Positions 25,917 through 34,554 of a DNA stretch of 64,000 bases are shown piece after piece; position 1 is the stretch's first letter, and each line of letters begins with the position of its first letter. This stretch comes from Gemmobacter sp034519525 (lineage in GTDB: Bacteria > Pseudomonadota > Alphaproteobacteria > Rhodobacterales > Rhodobacteraceae), in the NCBI GenBank assembly GCA_034519525.1, contig JAXHOJ010000057.1, positions 62,001 to 126,000 of the forward strand. The letters are read 5' to 3'. The translations under genes were made by a program, and so were the position numbers. A model generated the notes under the pieces. It ran no database searches and was not told the DNA's origin. It saw nothing but the letters and a program-made list of their open reading frames with translations.

Positions 25917-26558
25917 ATGGCGCGCCGCGAACAGGGTCTGGCCGTGGCCATGGCTGCCCTTCTGGGCGGTCTGGTCCCGGCTGTGCCTGCGCAGGCACAG
26001 ACCGGCACGGCCGCACCCCCCGCCCCCCCGCGGGAGGTGCGCAGCCAGATCGCCACCATCCAGCCGGATCAGCTGTTTGCCCGCACGGCCTTTGGCATGG
26101 CGATGCAGGCGCGCACCTCGGCGGCCAGCGCGGCCCTGCAGGATGAAAACCGCCGGATCGAAGCCGCGCTGGAGGCGGAAGAGCGGGCGCTGACAGACCG
26201 GCGCAAGACCTTGCCTCCCGAAGAGTTCCGCACCCTGGCCGAAGCCTTCGATACCAAGGTCGAAGGCATCCGCGCCGCGCAGGATGCCAAGGGCCGCGCC
26301 CTGAAACGTCAGGCCGAGGAAGACCGTCAGAGGTTCTTCGAAACCGCCCTGCCGGTGCTGGCCGATCTGATGGGCGAAATCGGCGCCGTGGCCCTGCTGG
26401 ATAAATCGGGCATTGTGCTTTCGCTGGATGCCATTGATATCACCGAACGTGCCGTGACCCGCATCGACGCCGTGCTGGGCGATGGCAGCAGCCTGGAAAC
26501 CGGTGCCGCTGTCACGCGTTCTGCCCCCGATGCGGCAGAACCCGTCCCCGCACCCTGA
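25917..26558 (+). CDS. OmpH/Skp-family periplasmic chaperone
   Basis: A protein of 213 residues with a signal peptide (hydrophobic stretch LAVAMAALLGGLVPAVPAQA, cleaved before Q about residue 28) and a helical coiled-coil body (LQDENRRIEAALEAEERAL ... LPPEEFRTLAEAFDTKVEGI). The Skp/OmpH family holds unfolded outer membrane proteins in the periplasm. The position right after bamA is the conserved one. The C-terminus has extra Ala/Pro residues. No lpxD follows it, in contrast to the enterobacterial order. Confidence 0.85.
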   Translation: MARREQGLAVAMAALLGGLVPAVPAQAQTGTAAPPAPPREVRSQIATIQPDQLFARTAFGMAMQARTSAASAALQDENRRIEAALEAEERALTDRRKTLPPEEFRTLAEAFDTKVEGIRAAQDAKGRALKRQAEEDRQRFFETALPVLADLMGEIGAVALLDKSGIVLSLDAIDITERAVTRIDAVLGDGSSLETGAAVTRSAPDAAEPVPAP

Positions 26559-26601
26559 TAGACCAAGCGCCGCGCATCTGCCGGCCCCTGAGGAGAGATT
26601 G

Positions 26602-27069
26602 ATGACAGAGCCCACCTCTGCGCCGCTTTCGGCTGATATTGCCCTGATCCAGCGGATCATCCCGCACCGCTATCCCTTTCTGCTGGTCGACAAGGTGCGC
26701 GATGTGCATCTGAATCAGTCCTGCGTCGGGATCAAATGCATCACCATGAACGAACCGCAGTTCACCGGGCATTTCCCGCAGGAACCCGTGTTTCCGGGCG
26801 TGATGATCATCGAGGCCATGGCGCAGACCTCTGGCATCCTTGTCGGCCTGTCGATGGATCTGGTGGACAAGAACGCCAAGGTCTATTTCATGGGCGTCGA
26901 TGGCGTGAAATTCCGCCGCAAGGTGGTGCCGGGTGATGTGCTGGAACTGCATGTGAAGGCGCTGCGCAGCGGTGGCCGGGTGTGGAAGTTCGAAGGCCGC
27001 GCCATGGTGGGGGATGAACTGGCCTGCGAGGCCGCCTTTACCGCCATGTTCGATCTGCCGAAGGCCTGA
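26602..27069 (+). CDS. fabZ: 3-hydroxyacyl-[acyl-carrier-protein] dehydratase FabZ
   Basis: Dehydrates 3-hydroxyacyl-ACP in fatty acid elongation and balances precursor use with lipid A synthesis. The protein has 155 residues. The hot-dog fold signature IPHRYPFLLVDKV and the catalytic His and Glu in GHFPQEPVFPGVMIIEAMAQ are complete. The start was taken at the ATG after GAGGAGAG; a longer open frame upstream overlaps the skp-like gene and is not conserved. Confidence 0.96.
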   Translation: MTEPTSAPLSADIALIQRIIPHRYPFLLVDKVRDVHLNQSCVGIKCITMNEPQFTGHFPQEPVFPGVMIIEAMAQTSGILVGLSMDLVDKNAKVYFMGVDGVKFRRKVVPGDVLELHVKALRSGGRVWKFEGRAMVGDELACEAAFTAMFDLPKA

Positions 27070-27072
27070 CCC

Positions 27073-27861
27073 ATGACCGAAACCCGCATCCACCCCATGG
27101 CCGTTGTCGAACCGGGCGCCCAGATCGGCCCCGGCTGCGAAATCGGCCCCTTTGCCGTCATCGGCCCCGAGGTAACGCTGGGCGCCGGTGTGGTGGTCAA
27201 GCCGCATGGCATTGTCACCGGCTGGACCGAGGTGGGTGAGGGCACGGTGATCTTTCCGGGGGCTGTGGTGGGCGAGGTGCCGCAGGATCTGAAGTTCCGC
27301 GGCGAGCGCACGCGGTTGCAGGTCGGCAAACGCTGCAAGATCCGCGAAGGCGCCACGCTCAACACCGGCACCGAAGGCGGTGGCGGCATCACCCGGATCG
27401 GGGATGATGTGCTGATGATGACCGGCAGCCATGTCGGCCATGATGCCATTCTGGGCGACCGCGTCGTGCTGGCCAATCAGGCCGCCATCGCGGGCCATTG
27501 TCAGATCGGCGATGATGTCATCGTGGGCGGGCTGTCGGGCGTCCATCAATGGGTGCGCGTGGGCCGTGGCGCCATCATCGGCGCCGTTACCATGGTCACC
27601 AATGATGTGGTGCCCTATGGCCTCGTACAGGGGCCGCGCGGCGTGCTCGACGGGCTGAATCTGGTGGGCCTGAAGCGTCGTGGCGTCGAACGGTCGGAAA
27701 TCACCGCCCTGCGCGCCGCCTATCAGATGCTGGCGCAGGGCGAGGGGTCGTTTCTGGATCGCGCCCGCCGTCTGGCCGATGAAACCGAAAGCCTGCATGT
27801 GCGCGAGATGACGGATTTCATCCTTTCCGCCTCGGATCGCAGCTTCCTGACCCCGAAATGA
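27073..27861 (+). CDS. lpxA: UDP-N-acetylglucosamine acyltransferase LpxA
   Basis: First step of lipid A synthesis, transferring 3-hydroxyacyl from ACP to UDP-GlcNAc. The protein has 262 residues. The N-terminal two thirds form a left-handed beta helix of hexapeptide repeats (IHPMAVVEPGAQIG ... CEIGPFAVIGPEV), including the catalytic His region GSHVGHDAILGD. The C-terminal helical domain follows. It overlaps lpxI by four bases. Confidence 0.97.
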   Translation: MTETRIHPMAVVEPGAQIGPGCEIGPFAVIGPEVTLGAGVVVKPHGIVTGWTEVGEGTVIFPGAVVGEVPQDLKFRGERTRLQVGKRCKIREGATLNTGTEGGGGITRIGDDVLMMTGSHVGHDAILGDRVVLANQAAIAGHCQIGDDVIVGGLSGVHQWVRVGRGAIIGAVTMVTNDVVPYGLVQGPRGVLDGLNLVGLKRRGVERSEITALRAAYQMLAQGEGSFLDRARRLADETESLHVREMTDFILSASDRSFLTPK

Positions 27862-28661
27862 CCCGCACCGCCATCATCGCAGGCGCGGGCCGTCTGCCCG
27901 CCGCCCTCGCCGCCACGCTGAACAGCCCGCTGGTCTGCGCGCTGGACGGCTTTCTGCCCGAAGGGCTTGCCGTGGATCAGGTGTTCAGGGTTGAACGTCT
28001 GGTGCCCTTCCTGCGCAGCCTGGACGAGGCCGGTGTCGAACAGGTGGTCTTCGCCGGTGCAGTTCACCGCCCGCGGCTTGATCCCTCGCTGTTTGATCCG
28101 GCCACCGCGCAGATGGTGCCGCGCCTTCTGGCGGCGATGCAGGCGGGCGATGATGCCACCCTGCGCGCGGTGATCGGCATCTTCGAAGAACTGGGCTTCA
28201 CCGTCGTTGGCGCACAGGATGTGGCTCCCAATCTGGTGCCCGGCCCGGGCGTTCTGGCGGGCACCCCGTCCGAGGCGGATCGTGCCGATACCGCCCGCGC
28301 GGCGGCCATCGTGGCGGCTCTGGGCGCGGTGGATGTGGGGCAGGGTGCCGTTGTATCGCAGGGCCTGTGCCTTGCGGTGGAAACGCTGCCGGGCACCGAT
28401 GCCATGCTGGATTGGGTGGCACAAACCGCGCGCCGCCCCAATCCGAAAGGCGCCAGGGGCGTGTTCTACAAGGCCCCGAAGCCCGGGCAGGATCTCCGCA
28501 TCGACCTGCCCACCCTCGGCCTCGATACGCTGGCACGGGTGCAGGCGGCGGGCCTTGCGGGCATCGCCTTCGAGGCGGGCGGCGTCATCCTGCTTGACCG
28601 CGCCGCCATGTTGGCCGAGGCGGAAAGGCTGGGCCTGTTCCTCTGGGCGCGCGAGCCATGA
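27858..28661 (+). CDS. lpxI: UDP-2,3-diacylglucosamine pyrophosphatase LpxI
   Basis: Hydrolyses UDP-2,3-diacylglucosamine to lipid X, replacing LpxH in most alphaproteobacteria. The protein has 267 residues of the DUF1009 type: IIAGAGRLPAALA at the N-terminus, QDVAPNLVPGPGVLAG, and the C-terminal DLPTLGLDTLARVQAAGLAG followed by the FEAGGVILLDRA block. It sits between lpxA and lpxB, with start-stop overlaps on both sides (four bases each). Confidence 0.94.
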   Translation: MTRTAIIAGAGRLPAALAATLNSPLVCALDGFLPEGLAVDQVFRVERLVPFLRSLDEAGVEQVVFAGAVHRPRLDPSLFDPATAQMVPRLLAAMQAGDDATLRAVIGIFEELGFTVVGAQDVAPNLVPGPGVLAGTPSEADRADTARAAAIVAALGAVDVGQGAVVSQGLCLAVETLPGTDAMLDWVAQTARRPNPKGARGVFYKAPKPGQDLRIDLPTLGLDTLARVQAAGLAGIAFEAGGVILLDRAAMLAEAERLGLFLWAREP

Positions 28662-29782
28662 AGCTGTTCCTCGTCGCCGGTGAGCCTTCGGGGGATCGGC
28701 TGGGCGCGGCGCTGATGGCGGGGCTGAAGACGCTGGCGCCCCGGGTTTCCTTCGCTGGCGTGGCCGGGCCGCTGATGCAGGCCGAAGGCATGGAAAGCCT
28801 GTTCCCGATGGAAGAGCTTTCGGTGATGGGCATTGCCGAAGTGCTGCCCAAGTATTTCCACCTGAAACGCCGCATCCGCGAAACCGCCGATGCCGTGATC
28901 GCCAGCGATGCGCAGGCGCTCATCACCATCGACAGCCCGGATTTCTGCCTGCGGGTGGCGCGGCTGGTCAAGGCGGCGCGGCCAGAACTGAAAACCATCC
29001 ATTATGTTGCCCCCTCGGTCTGGGCCTGGCGGCCCGGGCGGGCGGCAAGAATGGCGCAGGTGATCGACCATGTGCTGGCCCTGCTGCCGTTTGAACCCCC
29101 CTATATGACCGCCGCCGGGATGACCTGCGATTTCGTCGGTCATCCGGTGGTGGCCGAAGCCCTGGCATCCGATGCCGAACGCGCGGCTTTTGCGGGAGCC
29201 GGCCCGCTCCTGCTGGCGCTGCCCGGCTCCCGCCGGGGCGAGGTGACGCGGCTTGCCCCTGTCATCGGGGATGTCCTGGCCCGGCTGACCGCACGCCACC
29301 CTGATCTGCGCGTGGCACTGCCGACGGTGCGCGGTGTGGCCGATCTGGTGCGCGACCTGACGGCCGACTGGCCGGTGCAGCCCGAGATCATCACCGATCC
29401 GGCCCGCAAACGCGGCGCCTTTGCCATGGCCGATGTGGCGCTGGCCGCTTCGGGCACGGTCAGCCTGGAACTCGCCGCCAATGATTGCCCGATGGTCATC
29501 GCCTATCGCCTGCACCCGCTCAGCTTCTGGCTGATGCAGCGCGCCGCGCGGATTGATACGGTCACACTGGTCAATCTCGTCTCCGAAACCCGCACCATCC
29601 CCGAATTCCTCGGCCCTGCCTGCCAGGCGGATGCCATCGCAGAGGCCCTGCTGCCGCTCATGGCACCGGGCCCCCGGCGAGCACAGCAGCAAAGCGCCAT
29701 GCGCCTGACGATGGATCGGCTGGGCAAGTGCGGGGAATCGCCGGGCCTGCGCGCCGCCCGTTCCGTTCTGGCCTCGCTCTGA
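28658..29782 (+). CDS. lpxB: Lipid-A-disaccharide synthase
   Basis: Joins lipid X and UDP-2,3-diacylglucosamine into the lipid A disaccharide at the inner membrane. The protein has 374 residues of the GT19 family. Motifs are FLVAGEPSGDRLGAALM, MGIAEVLPKYFHLKRRI, IDSPDFCLRVARLVK, HYVAPSVWAWRPGRAARM and the UDP-binding region ALAASGTVSLELAAND. It is the last gene of the envelope run and is followed by a direct repeat. Confidence 0.96.
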   Translation: MKLFLVAGEPSGDRLGAALMAGLKTLAPRVSFAGVAGPLMQAEGMESLFPMEELSVMGIAEVLPKYFHLKRRIRETADAVIASDAQALITIDSPDFCLRVARLVKAARPELKTIHYVAPSVWAWRPGRAARMAQVIDHVLALLPFEPPYMTAAGMTCDFVGHPVVAEALASDAERAAFAGAGPLLLALPGSRRGEVTRLAPVIGDVLARLTARHPDLRVALPTVRGVADLVRDLTADWPVQPEIITDPARKRGAFAMADVALAASGTVSLELAANDCPMVIAYRLHPLSFWLMQRAARIDTVTLVNLVSETRTIPEFLGPACQADAIAEALLPLMAPGPRRAQQQSAMRLTMDRLGKCGESPGLRAARSVLASL

Positions 29783-29845
29783 TCTTTCGCAGGCCGGTAT
29801 TTCTTTCGCAGGCCGGTATTTCCTCTTGGCCCAAATACCCCCGCC
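29783..29845. repeat. 19-base tandem duplication joined to dispersed element copy 3
   Basis: TCTTTCGCAGGCCGGTATT occurs at 29783-29801 and again at 29802-29820 with no base between. It is followed at 29821-29845 by TCCTCTTGGCCCAAATACCC, the TATTTGG-CCAAGA element read in the opposite sense. The block occupies the convergent gap between lpxB and mnmA; the remaining 100 bases hold a CAGGGC...GCCCTG hairpin near 29866-29880 and nothing else I can identify. Confidence 0.75.
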
Positions 29846-29946
29846 GGAGGCACTCCGAAGGTGCAGGGCACCAGCCCTGCGCCTGAGACAAAGGCTGGCG
29901 TGGCCCGGCTACGGGCCGCGCTCCGTTCAATAACCGCAGGTGGCGC

Positions 29947-31083
29947 TCAGCGTCCGCGCCAGATCCAGCCGCCGCCCAGAATCCGGCTGCCTTCGGGGGC
30001 ATAGAACACACAGGCCTGGCCTGCGCTGATGCCATCTTCCGGGTCCAGCAGCTCCACCTCTGCCTCCGTCGCGGAAAGCGGCCGGATCACCGCAGGCCGC
30101 GGCGGCCGGGTAGAGCGGACCTTGACATTCACATGCCATTCCGTCGCGCTGTCAAAGGCCGCATCGCCCAGCCAGTTCACCTCGCGCAGCGGCACACGCC
30201 GCGTGGACAGCGCCGATTTCGGCCCCACCACAACCCGCCGCGTATCGGCATCCAGCCGCACCACATAAACCGGATCGCCCAGACCGCCGATGCCCAGCCC
30301 CCGGCGCTGGCCGATAGTGTAATGGATCACCCCGCGATGCTCGCCCACCACGCGGCCGTCCATATCCACGATCTCGCCCGGTTCCGCCGCGCCGGGGCGC
30401 AGCTTTTCAATGACCGAGGCGTAATTGCCATTGGGCACAAAACAGATGTCCTGGCTGTCCGGCTTGTCGGCCACCGGCAGCCCGTATTTCGCCGCCAAAG
30501 CCCGGGTTTCCGCCTTGGATTGCAGATGGCCCAGCGGAAAGCGCAGGTAATCCAGCTGGTCGGGCGTGGTGGAAAACAGGAAATAGCTCTGGTCGCGGTT
30601 CGCATCGGCGGCGCAATGCAGCTCTGGCCCGGTGGCCCCCAGCTTGCGCTGGATGTAATGCCCCGTGGCCATGCAATCGGCGTCCAGCTCCTTCGCCGTC
30701 GCCAGCAGATCCTTGAACTTCACCCGCTCGTTGCAGCGGATGCAGGGCACCGGGGTCGCGCCTGCCAGATAGGCATCCGCGAATTCCTCGATCACCGCTT
30801 CGCGGAACATGTTTTCGTAATCCAGCACATAATGCGGAAAGCCCATGGTTTCCGCCACGCGCCGCGCATCATGGATATCACGCCCGGCGCAGCAGGCGCC
30901 TTTCTTGGCCAGCGCCGCGCCATGGTCATAAAGCTGCAGCGTGACGCCGATCACGTCATAGCCTTCTTCCTTCAGCACGGCGGCCACCACCGAACTGTCG
31001 ACGCCACCCGACATGGCAACGACCACGCGGGTGTCAGACGGGGCTTTGGGCAGCCCAAGCGAATTGAGCGGTTGATCCAGCAT
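29947..31083 (-). CDS. mnmA: tRNA-specific 2-thiouridylase
   Basis: Thiolates U34 of tRNAs for Lys, Glu and Gln. The protein has 378 residues. The PP-loop SGGVDSSVVAAVL is at about 26-38. The catalytic Cys pair is in VPCIRCNERVKF and SQDICFVPNG. TIGQRRGLGIG and the C-terminal beta-barrel domain are present. The start ATG encodes MLDQPLNSLG, before the conserved RVVVAMSGG. It is convergent to lpxB and divergent from sciP. Confidence 0.96.
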   Translation of the reverse strand: MLDQPLNSLGLPKAPSDTRVVVAMSGGVDSSVVAAVLKEEGYDVIGVTLQLYDHGAALAKKGACCAGRDIHDARRVAETMGFPHYVLDYENMFREAVIEEFADAYLAGATPVPCIRCNERVKFKDLLATAKELDADCMATGHYIQRKLGATGPELHCAADANRDQSYFLFSTTPDQLDYLRFPLGHLQSKAETRALAAKYGLPVADKPDSQDICFVPNGNYASVIEKLRPGAAEPGEIVDMDGRVVGEHRGVIHYTIGQRRGLGIGGLGDPVYVVRLDADTRRVVVGPKSALSTRRVPLREVNWLGDAAFDSATEWHVNVKVRSTRPPRPAVIRPLSATEAEVELLDPEDGISAGQACVFYAPEGSRILGGGWIWRGR

Positions 31084-31220
31084 GGCAGGTGTTCCGGGAA
31101 ATCAGGCCGCATTGCGGCATTTGCCCTGCAATATAAGAAAATGCCCGGCAGTCTCAACCCCGCGCTTCACATCCGGTTAAGGGCGCTGCCGGAAACTCGC
31201 CGCAGGTCATGAGGTCTGTG

Positions 31221-31499
31221 ATGTATCTGAAACGTGTTGACGGCCCCCGCCAGGTTACCCTTCCCGATGGCCGCGTGCTGACGCGCGCCGATCTGCCGCC
31301 CGGCGATACCACGCGCTGGGTGGCCTCCCGCAAGGCGGTGGTGGTCCGTGCCGTGCAACACGGCCTGATCGCCGAGGCCGAGGCGCTGGAACGTTATGAT
31401 CTTTCGCCGGAAGAATTCGCACTCTGGCGCGAAGCGGTCGAAAAGCATGGGGAAAAGGCGCTCAAGGTCACAGCAATCCAGAAATATCGGCAACTTTAG
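31221..31499 (+). CDS. sciP: SciP-type CtrA inhibitor (DUF1153)
   Basis: SciP binds DNA and CtrA and represses CtrA-activated genes in Caulobacter. The protein has 92 residues and begins MYLKRVDGPRQVTLPDGRVL. The helix-turn-helix block follows: TRWVASRKAVVVRAVQHGLI and EEALERYDLSPEEFALWREA (second block as read: EALERYDLSPEEFALWREA). The start was placed at 31221 because homologues begin with MYLK; an in-frame ATG at 31209 would add four residues. It lies 96 bases upstream of ctrA in the same direction. Confidence 0.9.
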   Translation: MYLKRVDGPRQVTLPDGRVLTRADLPPGDTTRWVASRKAVVVRAVQHGLIAEAEALERYDLSPEEFALWREAVEKHGEKALKVTAIQKYRQL

Positions 31500-31526
31500 A
31501 TTGTTTCGGCTTGCAGCTGTGACAAG

Positions 31527-31541
31527 GTAACCTGCAGTTAA
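31527..31541. promoter_or_regulatory. CtrA-type box upstream of ctrA
   Basis: GTAA-N7-TTAA (GTAACCTGCAGTTAA) matches seven of the eight specified bases of the CtrA consensus TTAA-N7-TTAA. It lies 55 bases before the ctrA start codon, in the only gap between sciP and ctrA, so autoregulation of ctrA is likely. Confidence 0.7.
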
Positions 31542-31595
31542 CCATTGCCCGACAGTATGGTAAGCGCAAATGACGCGCCGTAGCGGAGATGAGTG

Positions 31596-32309
31596 ATGCG
31601 TATTCTACTGGTGGAGGACGACCCGACCACATCGCGCAGTATCGAACTGATGCTGACACATGCCAATCTGAATGTCTTCTGCACCGATCTGGGCGAAGAC
31701 GGGATCGACCTTGCCAAACTCTATGATTACGATCTGATCCTGCTGGATCTCAACCTGCCGGATATGAGCGGGCATGAGGTGTTGCGCCAGCTGCGTCTGG
31801 CCCGGGTGGAAACCCCGATTCTCATCCTGTCCGGTGCCGATGATACGGACAGCAAGCTGAAGGGATTCGGTTTCGGCGCCGACGATTACATGACCAAGCC
31901 GTTTCACCGTGAAGAGCTGGTGGCGCGGATCCATGCCATCATCCGCCGGTCCAAGGGCCATTCGCAATCGGTGATCCGCACCGGCCGCATCTGTGTGAAC
32001 CTCGATGCCAAATCGGTGGAGGTGGATGGCAAGACCGTGCATCTGACCGGCAAGGAATATCAAATGCTGGAGCTTCTCAGCCTGCGCAAGGGCACCACCC
32101 TGACCAAAGAGATGTTCCTGAACCATCTCTATGGCGGCATGGATGAACCCGAACTGAAAATCATCGATGTGTTCATATGCAAGCTGCGCAAGAAACTGGC
32201 GGAGGCGACGGGGGGCCAGAATTATATCGAAACCGTCTGGGGGCGTGGCTATGTGCTGCGCGATCCGACGCCCGCCGATCTGGATCGGCGTCTTGCCATG
32301 GGGGCCTGA
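31596..32309 (+). CDS. ctrA: Cell cycle response regulator CtrA
   Basis: An OmpR-type response regulator of 237 residues. The receiver domain has the acidic pocket MRILLVEDDP, phosphoacceptor Asp51 in DLILLDLNLPDMSG and Lys in DYMTKPF. The winged-helix domain covers about 125-230, with LTGKEYQMLELLSLRKGTTL (20 residues) and YIETVWGRGYVLRDP. In Rhodobacterales CtrA is not essential and controls motility, gene transfer agent and other traits, while in Caulobacter it blocks replication. The ATG at 31596 was chosen over the GTG three bases earlier. Confidence 0.97.
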   Translation: MRILLVEDDPTTSRSIELMLTHANLNVFCTDLGEDGIDLAKLYDYDLILLDLNLPDMSGHEVLRQLRLARVETPILILSGADDTDSKLKGFGFGADDYMTKPFHREELVARIHAIIRRSKGHSQSVIRTGRICVNLDAKSVEVDGKTVHLTGKEYQMLELLSLRKGTTLTKEMFLNHLYGGMDEPELKIIDVFICKLRKKLAEATGGQNYIETVWGRGYVLRDPTPADLDRRLAMGA

Positions 32310-32366
32310 GGCGCTATACCTCTTCGCCCGTGGCGGCCGCCATCCGGCCGGGGGATGGAGGATGCG

Positions 32367-34554
32367 ATGGCCGATATGACCGCAGTAGACCAGCTGACCG
32401 AGACCGAAGCGCGCGCCGAACTGGCGCGCCTGGCAAACCTGCTGGGCCGTGCGAACATGGCCTATCACGGCCTGGATGCGCCCGAGATTACCGATGCAGA
32501 ATATGATGCGCTGAAACACCGCAATACCGCGATCGAGGTGCGCTTTCCCGCGCTGAAACGCGCCGACAGCCCGTCGGAACAGGTGGGGGCACCGCTGGTC
32601 GAAGGCTTTGGCAAGCTGCGCCACGAAATCCGGATGCTCAGCCTTGAAAACGCCTTTGCCGACGAGGATGTGACCGATTTCATCGACCGCATCCGCAGCT
32701 ATCTGGGCCATGCGGGTGATCTGGCCTTCACCGCAGAGCCCAAGATTGACGGCCTTTCTCTGTCCCTGCGCTATGAAAACGGGGTTCTGGTGCAGGCAGC
32801 CACAAGGGGCGACGGTGAAACCGGCGAGAATGTCACCGAAAATGCCCGCACCATCTCTGACATCCCGCAAAGCCTGACCGGCGCGCCAGCCGTGCTGGAG
32901 GTGCGGGGGGAAGTGTATATGAGCCATGCCGATTTCGCCGCGCTGAATGAACGGCAGCAGGCGGCGGGGGACAAGGTCTTTGCCAATCCGCGCAATGCCG
33001 CGGCCGGTTCGCTGCGCCAGCTGGATGCCCGCATCACCGCCGCCCGTCCGCTGCGCTTTTTCGCCTATAGCTGGGGTGAGGTGTCACGAACCCGCTTGCC
33101 GACACCCAGATGGGGGCCATCACGCGGCTGGCAGGCCTTGGCTTCCAGACCAACCCGCTGACCGCGCTCTGCGACAGTCGCCGCAGACGATCTGATCGCC
33201 CATTACCGCGCTGATCGAGGCTGCAGCGCGCCACGCTCGGCTATGATATCGACGGCGTGGTCTACAAGGTGAACGACCTTGCCCTGCAAACCCGCCTCGG
33301 CTTTCGCTCCACCACGCCCCGCTGGGCCATTGCGCATAAATTCCCCGCCGAACTGGCCTGGACGCGGCTTGCTGGGCATCGACATTCAGGTGGGCCGCAC
33401 CGGCGCACTGTCCCCGGTCGCGCGTCTGCAGCCGGTCACGGTGGGCGGTGTGGTGGTCAGCAATGCCACCCTGCACAACGAAGATTACATCGCGGGCCGC
33501 GATGCGAAGGGCAACCCGATCCGCGGGGGCAAGGACATTCGCGTGGGTGACTGGGTTCAGGTCTACCGCGCGGGCGATGTGATCCCGAAGATTGCCGATG
33601 TCGATCTGGCGCAGCGCCCCGCAGATGCCAGCCCCTTCCGCTTTCCCGAAACCTGCCCCGAATGTGGCAGCCCGGCGCTCCGCGAGGCGGGCGATGCCGT
33701 GCGCCGCTGCACCGGGGGCCTGATCTGCCCGGCGCAGGCGGTGGAGCGAGCTGAAGCATTTCGTCAGCCGCAATGCCTTTGACATCGAGGGGCTGGGGGC
33801 GAAGCAGGTCGAGATGTTCTTTGCACGATCCCCGTCTGCCGATGAAAACGCCGGCCGATATCTTTACCCTCAGGCTCAAGAGACGCCGCCAACCCTCTGC
33901 AAAAGCTGAAAAATCGCGATGGCTTTGGTGACCGGTCGGCGACCAAGCTTTTTGCCGCAATCGACGACAAAGCCGCACCATTCCGCTGGATCGTCTGATC
34001 TTTGCCCTTGGCATCCGCCATGTCGGGTGAGACCTCGGCCGCGCTGCTGGCCGCGCCATTATGGCACGACTGGCCGCGCGTTCGAGGCAGCGCGCCGTGC
34101 ACCGCCGACACGGCGATCTGGGCCGACTCTGACAGCGATTGACGGCGTTGGGCAGACATGCTTCGGCGCAAAGCTCTGTCATTGCAGGCGTTTGCGCAAC
34201 CCGGCAGGAACGGCGCGGTCGACGGTGTGGGCACTGCTGGCGTGGCGCTGGTCACCGCACTGGCCTGACCGGCTGCTGGATGGAACGGCCGTCGCGCGCT
34301 GCGGCCAGACCCGGCCGGACAGTCCGGTTGCGGGCAAAACGGTGGTCTTTACCGGCACGCTGGAAAAGATGACGCGGGCCGAAGCCAAGGCCCGGGCCGA
34401 GGCTTTGGGGGCCAAGGTGGCCGGGTCGGTCAGCGCCAAGACCGATCTGGTGATTGCGGGGCCGGGGGCGGGGTCCAAGGCCAAGGAGGCCGCAGCGCCT
34501 GGGGGTGCTGACGATTGACGAGGATGCCTGGCTCGCCCTGATCAGGCCGGATGA
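32367..34554 (+). pseudogene. ligA: NAD-dependent DNA ligase, disrupted by many frameshifts
   Basis: LigA seals nicks using NAD. The first 240 codons are intact: GGAGG precedes the ATG at 32367, and the adenylation domain includes the nucleotidyl-Lys motif AEPKIDGLSLSLRY and ATRGDGETGENVT. From about 33085 the frame changes again and again (near 33085, 33180, 33208, 33230, 33370, 33748, 33820, several places in 33900-34340, and near 34490 and 34545), yet recognisable LigA pieces run in order to the end: GYDIDGVVYKVNDLALQTRL, the OB fold, the zinc Cys block CPECGSPALREAGDAVRRCT, helix-hairpin-helix remnants and the BRCT domain (GKTVVFTGTLEKMTRAEAKA). LigA is essential in bacteria, so sequencing error is more likely than true decay. 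The stop probably overlaps the recG start. Confidence 0.9.

Noticed and set aside
23470..26016. An 848-codon minus-strand frame opposite bamA
   Set aside because: Antisense shadow caused by high GC content; bamA is unmistakable.
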